This document shows positions 20,828 to 27,179 of a DNA stretch of 27,179 nucleotides, one piece after another. The translations under genes were made by a program, and so were the position numbers. This DNA comes from Oscillospiraceae bacterium (GTDB lineage: Bacteria > Bacillota_A > Clostridia > Oscillospirales > Oscillospiraceae), in assembly GCA_017481325.1 (NCBI GenBank), contig JAFUPG010000079.1, positions 1 to 27,179 on the forward strand. The letters are read 5' to 3'. Positions within the stretch are counted from its first letter, which is position 1; each line of letters begins with the position of its first letter. The notes beneath the pieces are model-generated. The model saw only the letters and a program-made list of their open reading frames with translations, ran no database searches and had not been told where the DNA came from.

Positions 20828-22102
20828 TTACTTCCCTCCCTTGGTGATGGCACGAAGGATCTCTTCGTCGGTGTAGTATCTGGCGCTGGTGTAGGTGCGG
20901 AGCTTATTGGAGGAGGTGATGACGGGCATCTTCTTGCACAGGGGGTTGTTCATGTACATCAGGGGGCAGATGTAGGAGGTGATCACGCCCGCAGCCTTGA
21001 GACGGGGGGCGTAGTCGGTCTTGTTAAAGGCCTCCAGCACCTTGGGGGCGGCGGTGAGCACCGTGGGCAGGCAGATCTTCTTTTTACCGTTTTCCTTCAG
21101 GGCGGCCTCGATCTTATCTGTCCAATCCTTCAGCTGCTCCAATGACAGGTGGGGGCAGCCCACGAAGCAGAGCTTGGGCTTGGCATCGGCCTTTTTCCAG
21201 ATGACGGGATAGTTGTCTTTGACCCGCTGCAGTTCGGCATCGTCAATGATATATTCCTTTGCGCCCTCGGCAATGAGGCTCTTGCCCAGCTCCACGGCTT
21301 CGGGGGTGAGGTTCTCGATGTGGTACAGACCCACAGCGCCGTTGGAGGCGGTGGCTGCGCCGAAGTCCTTCAGATAGGAGCAGGTGGCATCGTTCAGCTC
21401 CGTGCCGATCCACTGATCCAGCCCCTGGACGTAGGGCACATCCTCCATGACCTTCATGCCGATGGCAGAGCCCAACAGCTGTGCCTCGGGCCTCTTGGTG
21501 GTCTTGACCTTGACCACCCAGGTGGCCTTTCTGCCCTCGTCGGTCAGAAGGCCGAAATAAGGCACATAGCCCACAATGGAGCCCATGATGTCGATGATGC
21601 CGGAGTTACGGTTGCAGCTTGCGCCCAGAACAGAGTTGGCATAGACTACGGCAGAGGACTCCGCCCAGGAAAGCACATCGCCCTTCTTGGGCTTGTTGCC
21701 CATCTCGTCCATGTAGCAGGTGCAGCTGAAGGCATCCTTGTCCATCAGACCCAGCTTGTTCAGCTGACCCTCATAGAAATCCTGCTTGGTGTACATGAAC
21801 TTACGGAAGACAAAGTTCTGCAGGAAATTGGCAGGCACATTCTTATCCAGAGGACGGGGGTCCACGGAGAACTGCTGGCCGGAGGTGACACCGGCATCCA
21901 GCAGCTGCTGCATCAGATCGTACACCGGGGACATGACCTTCAGGCCGAAGGAGGTGACCAGATGGTTATAGTTGGAGGTGATGGGCACCAGCTTCTCCGC
22001 CTCGAAGGCATCGCCGTACATGACCATGGTCTTCATAACCTTGGCCATGGTTTCGCCCTTGGCACCGTCTAAGATGGCCTGTTGTTCTTTGGTTAAAATC
22101 AT
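20828..22102 (-). CDS. aconitase X catalytic (large) subunit
   Basis: A 424-residue protein of the DUF521/aconitase-X family, the Fe-S catalytic part of a dehydratase that removes water from a small hydroxy acid. It begins LTKEQQAILDGAKGE as family members do. Candidate cluster cysteines are in SCTCYMDEMGNKP, ASCNRNSG, GCPHLSLEQL and CPLMYMNNPLCKK. AAGGAGA lies 6 bases before the ATG. The small subunit follows after 2 bases. The ene-reductase gene lies 17 bases upstream, so all three are one operon. In some bacteria both AcnX parts are fused; here they are separate. Confidence 0.9.
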   Translation of the reverse strand: MILTKEQQAILDGAKGETMAKVMKTMVMYGDAFEAEKLVPITSNYNHLVTSFGLKVMSPVYDLMQQLLDAGVTSGQQFSVDPRPLDKNVPANFLQNFVFRKFMYTKQDFYEGQLNKLGLMDKDAFSCTCYMDEMGNKPKKGDVLSWAESSAVVYANSVLGASCNRNSGIIDIMGSIVGYVPYFGLLTDEGRKATWVVKVKTTKRPEAQLLGSAIGMKVMEDVPYVQGLDQWIGTELNDATCSYLKDFGAATASNGAVGLYHIENLTPEAVELGKSLIAEGAKEYIIDDAELQRVKDNYPVIWKKADAKPKLCFVGCPHLSLEQLKDWTDKIEAALKENGKKKICLPTVLTAAPKVLEAFNKTDYAPRLKAAGVITSYICPLMYMNNPLCKKMPVITSSNKLRTYTSARYYTDEEILRAITKGGK

Positions 22103-22119
22103 AGTTGATCTCCTTATCC

Positions 22120-24180
22120 TTAGAGTTTCATGCAGACATCCCAGGCGCCCCAGATGACGGAGCGGAGGTTACCTACCTTGGCGGCATCGCCGATAACGTG
22201 AATGTGGCGACCCTTTTCTGCCACGGGGGCGGGGTTATAGCCCACGGAGAGGATCACGGAATCCGCAGGGATCTGGAAGGTCTTGCCCTCCTTGTTCTTC
22301 ACAGTCACGCTGCCCTTGCCGATCTCGCAGAGAGCGGTCTCCAGATGGACGGGAACCTTGTTGGTCTTGAAGCAGTCACGGAGATAGCTGGTATTGGCCA
22401 GGCAGATGCCGGGGGTGGTGATGAGGTCGTCCATCATCTCTACGATGGTGGGCTTTTTGCCCTGAAGGAAGAGCTCATAGGCGATCTCGCAGCCCGTGAG
22501 GCCGCCGCCGATGATGGTGACATTCTCCCCAACCTCTGCCTTGCCCAGGAGAAAATCCACGGCCTCGATGGCGGTGTCAGCGCCCTTGACGGGGAGCTTC
22601 TTGGCCCTGGCACCGGTGGCAACAATGATCTCGTCGGCATCCAGGGCCTTGACGTCCTTGATTTCCGTGTTCAGCTTGACCTGGATGGGGTACTTGCTCA
22701 GCTCACGGAGATACCAGGAGATCAGGTCACGATCCTTCTCCTTAAAGGAGGGAGCGGCCGCAGCGATGAACACGCCGCCCAGAGAATCGCTCTTTTCATA
22801 CAGGGTGACCTTGTGACCACGCTTGGCGCAAACCAGAGCCGCCTCCATACCGCCGATACCACCGCCGATGACGGCGATCTTCTTTTGCTTTTTGGCAGGC
22901 TCCACCTTATACTTCTTGGACTGCATGGTCTCGGGGTTCAGGGCGCAGCGTGCCAGACCCATGGTGTCTGTCAGGGCCTGAGTGTTGGCATGACCCTTGG
23001 AGGAGGAGAAGTTGAAGCAGCCGCTGTGGCAGCAGATGCAGGGCTTGATGTCCTCCATGCGCTCCTCGATCATCTTGGTGATCCACTCGGGGTCGGTGAG
23101 GAACTGACGTGCCACGCCGACGGCATCGATCTTGCCCTCCCTGACCGCCTGCGCGCCCACCTCCGGCTCCATTCTGCCGGCGCAGACCACGGGGATATCC
23201 ACGAATTTCTTAATATGCGCCACATCCTCCAGGTTGCAGTTCTGTGGCATATACATGGGGGGATGTGCCCAGTACCAGGAGTCGTAGGTGCCGTTGTCGG
23301 CGTTGAGCATATCGTAGCCCGCATCCTGCAGGTACTTGGCGGCACGCTCGGACTCGGCCATATTTCTGCCCACTTCCTCATAGTCCTCTCCGGGCATAGC
23401 ACCTTCGCAGAAGCCCTTCATCTTGGACTCCACGGAGTAACGCAGAGAGACGGGGAAATCCTTGCCGCAGGCTTTCTTGATCTCCTTGACCACCTTGGCA
23501 GCGAAGCGGTAGCGGTTCTCGAAGCTGCCACCGTAGTCGTCGGTACGCTTGTTGAAGAACTCGATGGCGAACTGATCCAGCAGATAGCCCTCATGGACCG
23601 CATGGACTTCCACACCGTCTACACCGGCCTCCTTGCAGAGCTTGGCGGTCTTGGCGAAGGCCTCGATGATCTCGTGGATCTGCTCCACGGTCATCTCAGG
23701 GCAGGTAATATCAGGTGCCCAGCGTGCAGGCTGCGCACTGGGGCTGGCCAGCTCGTGGCTGGTATCCAGAATGGGCTTAATGAGGGCACGGGTGAATTTC
23801 TTCTTATGTAAGGGCGCAACCAGCTCGGTGATGGCCCAGGACCGACCCATACCGGCGGTGAGCTGCACAAAGAGCTTGGCTCCGGTCTTGTGGATCTCGT
23901 CCATGAAGACCTTCAGCTCCTTGAACATCTTGGGGTTCTGCCACAGCCATCTGCCCCAGATGGTATCCCGAACAGGGGCGATGCCGGGGATGATCAGGCC
24001 CACATTGTTTTTTGCCCGTTCCAGAAACAGTTTGGCGGCTTCCTTGTCAAAATGGCAGCCGGTCAGCTCCATCCAGCCAAACAGGGAGGTGCCGCCCATG
24101 GGGCACATGACAATGCGGTTTTTGATCTCCACATTGCCGATCTTCCAGGGGGTAAACAGGGCGTCGTATTTTGCGTCCAT
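22120..24180 (-). CDS. FMN/FAD/4Fe-4S ene-reductase (2,4-dienoyl-CoA reductase / BaiCD-like)
   Basis: A 686-residue three-cofactor flavoprotein. An OYE-type FMN barrel (about 1-370; FTPWKIGNVEIKNRIVMCPM, then GVEVHAVHEGYLLDQF) is followed by a 4Fe-4S loop near 380 (CICCHSGC with a later Cys in RCALNP). FAD- and NAD(P)-binding folds follow (VIGGGIGGMEAAL near 440, IIGGGLTGCEIAY near 556). Relatives include 2,4-dienoyl-CoA reductase, bile-acid BaiCD and enoate reductases that saturate C=C bonds. The ATG at 24180 has AAAGGAG about 11 bases upstream and matches family N-termini; the longer frame lies in the leader. It is the first gene of the operon with both AcnX subunits. Confidence 0.9.
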   Translation of the reverse strand: MDAKYDALFTPWKIGNVEIKNRIVMCPMGGTSLFGWMELTGCHFDKEAAKLFLERAKNNVGLIIPGIAPVRDTIWGRWLWQNPKMFKELKVFMDEIHKTGAKLFVQLTAGMGRSWAITELVAPLHKKKFTRALIKPILDTSHELASPSAQPARWAPDITCPEMTVEQIHEIIEAFAKTAKLCKEAGVDGVEVHAVHEGYLLDQFAIEFFNKRTDDYGGSFENRYRFAAKVVKEIKKACGKDFPVSLRYSVESKMKGFCEGAMPGEDYEEVGRNMAESERAAKYLQDAGYDMLNADNGTYDSWYWAHPPMYMPQNCNLEDVAHIKKFVDIPVVCAGRMEPEVGAQAVREGKIDAVGVARQFLTDPEWITKMIEERMEDIKPCICCHSGCFNFSSSKGHANTQALTDTMGLARCALNPETMQSKKYKVEPAKKQKKIAVIGGGIGGMEAALVCAKRGHKVTLYEKSDSLGGVFIAAAAPSFKEKDRDLISWYLRELSKYPIQVKLNTEIKDVKALDADEIIVATGARAKKLPVKGADTAIEAVDFLLGKAEVGENVTIIGGGLTGCEIAYELFLQGKKPTIVEMMDDLITTPGICLANTSYLRDCFKTNKVPVHLETALCEIGKGSVTVKNKEGKTFQIPADSVILSVGYNPAPVAEKGRHIHVIGDAAKVGNLRSVIWGAWDVCMKL

Positions 24181-24205
24181 ATCTTGCTTCACTCCTTTTG
24201 CTTCG

Positions 24206-24235
24206 GTCAAAACATCGCTTTGACTTATCTTAAGT
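24206..24235. promoter_or_regulatory. two inverted repeats downstream of and over the -10 box
   Basis: GTCAAA (24206-24211)-N7-TTTGAC (24219-24224) and ACTTA-TCT-TAAGT (24223-24235) overlap each other. The second overlaps the -10 of the ene-reductase promoter. The position suits a repressor operator. No regulator gene adjoins, so the binding protein is unknown. Confidence 0.4.
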
Positions 24236-24261
24236 ATAATAAAATAGGGAAGAAGTGTCAA
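24233..24261 (-). promoter_or_regulatory. promoter of the ene-reductase/aconitase-X operon
   Basis: Perfect TTGACA (24256-24261), 17-base spacer, TATACT (24233-24238). The start is near 24226, about 45 bases before the ATG. Confidence 0.88.
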
Positions 24262-24354
24262 GGTTTGCCGGAAAATGAGGGTGCCGGATCAAGCATATCT
24301 CATGGCGTGCTGCAATTGAAACCCGGCAGCAGACGCAGCAGCTCAGTTTCCTGT

Positions 24355-24394
24355 AAAAATCCGGCTGTGAGAGTCTCTCACAGCCGGATTTTTT
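24355..24394 (-). terminator. terminator of the ABC permease gene
   Basis: A near-perfect 18-pair inverted repeat (24355-24372 with 24376-24393, 3-base loop) with T5 on the minus strand, 5 bases after the permease stop. T-runs on both sides could also block plus-strand reading. Bases 24262-24354 hold nothing recognisable. Confidence 0.9.
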
Positions 24395-24398
24395 AGGC

Positions 24399-27179
24399 TT
24401 ATTCGGAACGCAGGGCAATGACCGGGTCTTTCTTCGCCGCCTGTTTGGAGGGGATCAGACCGCCAATGAGGGTCAGCACCACACTCAGCAGCGTCAGTAC
24501 CAGTGCGTTTACAACAGGAAGCTGGGCGTTGATGTCCGTATTGCCTGTCACATGGTGGATGATATCATTGAGGGGGAAGATCAGCAGCAATGTGATGACC
24601 ACACCCAACAGTCCGGAACACATACCAATGATGAAGGTCTCCGCGTTGAATACCTGGGAGATGTTCCGTTTGGAAGCGCCGATAGCACGAAGAACGCCGA
24701 TCTCCTTGGTCCGTTCCATGACGGATATATAGGTGATAATGCCGATCATAATAGAGGACACCACCAGAGACACCGCCACAAAGGCAATGAGCACATAGCT
24801 GACACTGTCGATGATGGTGCGCACCGAGGACATCATAATACCCGTCAGATCGGTATAGCTGATGATCTGGTCTTCCAGTCCGGCTTCTTCCATTTGGGTA
24901 TTGTATCCATCCAGGAAGGCGAGAAATTCCTCCTTGCCGGCAAAGTCGGTCATGTAGATGGCGATTGCCGTAGGCTCTGCCGGATCCGCGTAGCCCAGAG
25001 TCTGGAGATTCGCGGTGGCGCTGGGCTCCTTATTGGTGGTGGACATGGCTTCCATCAGCCGCCGGAGCTGGGCTTCGTCCATGTTGAACTGGAAGGCAGA
25101 GGCGAGCACACTTTCATCCACATAGAAAGAACTTCCCACATAGCCCATCAGGACATTTCCGAAGTTTGCAAGCTGGGCTTTCAGGTTGTTCTGGATGGTG
25201 GGCAGCAGCATCTTCACAGCCATGGCTCCCGCTGTGCCGGAGACCACCGGGTCGGAAGCATACTGGGACAGGATCTCACCGGCTGCTGCGGTATCAATGC
25301 AGGCATAGATCTGGGAAGGATCCACACCGGCGGAGAGATTGCCGTCGGGAGTGGTGACGGTGGAACCTTCCTGGGTATCCGCCAGCAGGGAGAGGGTCAC
25401 CGTATCGGAAGAAACCGACAGGGTATCCGCCTGGGTCTCTGCCGGGGTGCTCTCTTCAGGGACAGTGCTCTCCGGAGGGATGGTGGTCTCCTCAGGTTCC
25501 GTCACCGGGGTGGTTTCTGCGGGCTGCGTGGTCTCCTCGGGTTTGGTGGGAACAGTCTCTTCCGGGGGAGCAGTAGTTTCCGGCTCCTGGGGCTGGGTCA
25601 CTTCAGGCATTGTTTCGGTGGGGGAAGTGACATCGGGAACGGATGCTTCCGGTAATGTCGCATCCGGTACGGTAATATCGGGAACAGTGACTTCCGGGGG
25701 TTCAATGGGCTCCATTTCAGAACCGATGCAGGTGGCAACGTATCCCAAAAGCAGGGAGCGGTAGACCTGGGAAAAGGTATCCGTTTCTACCGAGTAGGTT
25801 CCTGCCAGAGCAGTGATCTTCTCTGCGGCGGACTGGCTGGCAAGATACCCATCCACGATGCTTTCCATGTCGGAGATCCGCAGGGTGGCTTTCCCGGTGG
25901 AGGGGTCGGCAGTCTGGGTGATGTAGCTGCCCAGCATATCCCCGGCAAGGGCGATAAAGGTGCTGGTAAAGTCCTGCTTGGCAGGCCCGGAGTCCGGCAG
26001 GATGGAGTCCAGGGCGCCGGAGAGATAATTTTTCATCAGGGAAATAACGGCGTCCTCACTGACATTCATACCGAAAGCGGAGGTGAGCATATCCGCATTC
26101 ACGGAGATCATATCCTCAAAGCTCAGGGAGGATTCCTCGTCTGTGCCAAAAGCGGTGCCGGTAAAAACGTCGATCTCCGGGTTTGCCAGCTGGGCAGCGA
26201 CGATCTGGGTCTTGGAAGCCGCTTCGACCACATAGTCCGTCAGTTCCGCGGTGTAGGCGATACCTGCGGTCAGGACGGAGGATGTCACGCCCTCCTTGGG
26301 GCACACGATGCCAACGATCCGCAGAGGGACGCCGTCATGGATCAGCGCCTGGACATACTGGGTATCGTCGGACATATCCTCCCAAACATTGTATTCTTCG
26401 TTGTACTGGTACAGGGAAGCGGTGTCTACCAGAGAAAATTCCATAGCCAGCAGGTCATCGTAGGTCCACTGCATGGGCTCGCCTGGATCCTCTGCTTCCT
26501 GTCCGCTCATCACCAGTTCGATCATTTTCGTCAGCTTATCTGCGTCCTTCAGCCCCAGGGAGTAGGCCATATAGTCCGAGATCTGGTTGGGATCGGTGAG
26601 TACCAGCACCATTTCATCGTAGCTTTCCGGCCACTTGCCCTGCAGAACATCGTACTGGGATTCCAGCAGGTCGATATTGTCCACCATCTCGTAGAAGATA
26701 TCCGAGTCCATATATTGGGACATGGCGGAGCTGCCGGTCAGCTCTCCGAACAGGGTAGCGGGGTTGACCTGGGTGACCTTTTCGGTATCCGAACGGAAAA
26801 TGGTGGGCTTGACACCGTAGCTGTATTTGATGGCGTTGATGGTGTGCACTACCTGATCCATGTTTTCTTCCAGGTAGGCTTTGAACGCCCCAAGGTCGTT
26901 GGAACCGATGTTGGCAAACATTTGGGAGATCATCTGCTTCTCCAGCACGGTGCCCGCTGTCTTGCTGTCCTCCGATGTGGTGGCCGCGGCGGTATAGGCT
27001 GAGAGATAGGCTGTCATATCCGCTGATTCTGCCTGGATGGTCAGGGGATAATTGGACAGGGTATCTTCCTGGATCTTGTCGATGTATTTCTGGAAACCTG
27101 TGGACAGGGACATGATCAGCGCAATGCCGATGATGCCGATGGAGCCGGCAAAAGAGGTCAGAAGCGTCCTGGCTTTCTT
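24399..27179 (-). CDS. FtsX/MacB-type ABC transporter permease, N-terminus beyond window edge
   Basis: The frame stays open to the window edge, giving 926 visible residues. The in-frame ATG at 27113 lies inside a membrane helix (SFAGSIGIIGIALI), so it is not the true start. After this first helix comes a large external domain (about 35-790). Three C-terminal helices form the FtsX domain (about 795-920), including SVMERTKEIGVLRAIGASKRNI and the end PSKQAAKKDPVIALRSE. A Pro/Thr/Glu-rich low-complexity stretch occupies about 486-590. In Firmicutes this type of N-terminus often follows a fused ATPase domain, which would lie outside the window. Such transporters export peptides or drive surface processes; the substrate is unknown. 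A terminator follows directly. Confidence 0.88.
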   Translation of the reverse strand, partial: KKARTLLTSFAGSIGIIGIALIMSLSTGFQKYIDKIQEDTLSNYPLTIQAESADMTAYLSAYTAAATTSEDSKTAGTVLEKQMISQMFANIGSNDLGAFKAYLEENMDQVVHTINAIKYSYGVKPTIFRSDTEKVTQVNPATLFGELTGSSAMSQYMDSDIFYEMVDNIDLLESQYDVLQGKWPESYDEMVLVLTDPNQISDYMAYSLGLKDADKLTKMIELVMSGQEAEDPGEPMQWTYDDLLAMEFSLVDTASLYQYNEEYNVWEDMSDDTQYVQALIHDGVPLRIVGIVCPKEGVTSSVLTAGIAYTAELTDYVVEAASKTQIVAAQLANPEIDVFTGTAFGTDEESSLSFEDMISVNADMLTSAFGMNVSEDAVISLMKNYLSGALDSILPDSGPAKQDFTSTFIALAGDMLGSYITQTADPSTGKATLRISDMESIVDGYLASQSAAEKITALAGTYSVETDTFSQVYRSLLLGYVATCIGSEMEPIEPPEVTVPDITVPDATLPEASVPDVTSPTETMPEVTQPQEPETTAPPEETVPTKPEETTQPAETTPVTEPEETTIPPESTVPEESTPAETQADTLSVSSDTVTLSLLADTQEGSTVTTPDGNLSAGVDPSQIYACIDTAAAGEILSQYASDPVVSGTAGAMAVKMLLPTIQNNLKAQLANFGNVLMGYVGSSFYVDESVLASAFQFNMDEAQLRRLMEAMSTTNKEPSATANLQTLGYADPAEPTAIAIYMTDFAGKEEFLAFLDGYNTQMEEAGLEDQIISYTDLTGIMMSSVRTIIDSVSYVLIAFVAVSLVVSSIMIGIITYISVMERTKEIGVLRAIGASKRNISQVFNAETFIIGMCSGLLGVVITLLLIFPLNDIIHHVTGNTDINAQLPVVNALVLTLLSVVLTLIGGLIPSKQAAKKDPVIALRSE

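Noticed and set aside
22105..23811. 568-codon plus-strand frame opposite the ene-reductase
   Set aside because: It is antisense to a flavoprotein with clear cofactor motifs.
25339..25764. Ser/Gly/Val-repeat protein on the plus strand
   Set aside because: It is the reverse reading of the Pro/Thr/Glu-rich repeats of the ABC permease and has no ribosome site.

Overview
The window looks like a chromosomal segment of a Gram-positive anaerobe of the class Clostridia, plausibly an Oscillospiraceae/Ruminococcaceae-type gut bacterium. This is inferred from moderately GC-rich DNA, strong AGGAGG-type ribosome binding sites, a Trp T-box leader, S-layer homology (SLH) domains, a rubrerythrin, LytTR signalling genes and the conserved rpmG-secE-nusG-rplK-rplA order. 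No tRNA, rRNA, insertion sequence, prophage or CRISPR array was seen.

Layout. (1) 1-2240, minus strand: rpmG, secE, nusG, rplK and rplA. A textbook promoter and a foldable leader precede rpmG. The last ~135 bases of rplA carry an in-frame stop and a cluster of damaged conserved residues. (2) 2268-14098: two divergent operons. Leftward run a 113-residue unknown protein, an alkylsulfatase-like metallo-beta-lactamase lipoprotein and a 2345-residue SLH surface protein. Rightward run a LytTR response regulator and a GHKL (AgrC-like) sensor kinase. The ~250-base region between them holds two promoters with the same extended -10 sequence, a direct repeat spaced as LytTR sites are, and a palindrome. 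(3) 14097-16923: a two-OB-fold SSB-like gene, an intergenic repeat-like element, a TSUP exporter split into two half-size overlapping genes, and ruvX coupled to a membrane protein gene. (4) 16961-19352: trpB2 behind a complete Trp T-box, divergent from rubrerythrin. A 7-1-7 palindrome touches both -35 boxes. (5) 19354-24261: an AEC-family carrier, facing a three-gene operon for an FMN/FAD/Fe-S ene-reductase and both parts of an aconitase-X dehydratase. (6) 24355-27179: an FtsX-type ABC permease, cut by the window edge, with a Pro/Thr/Glu-rich stretch in its external domain.

Two loci look the least described. The first is the two-component locus that may switch on a secreted sulfatase-like lipoprotein and a giant surface protein. 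The second is the dehydratase/ene-reductase operon, whose chemistry (dehydrate a hydroxy acid, then reduce the C=C bond) suggests an anaerobic pathway with unknown substrate. Functions come from motif reading; no database search was possible.
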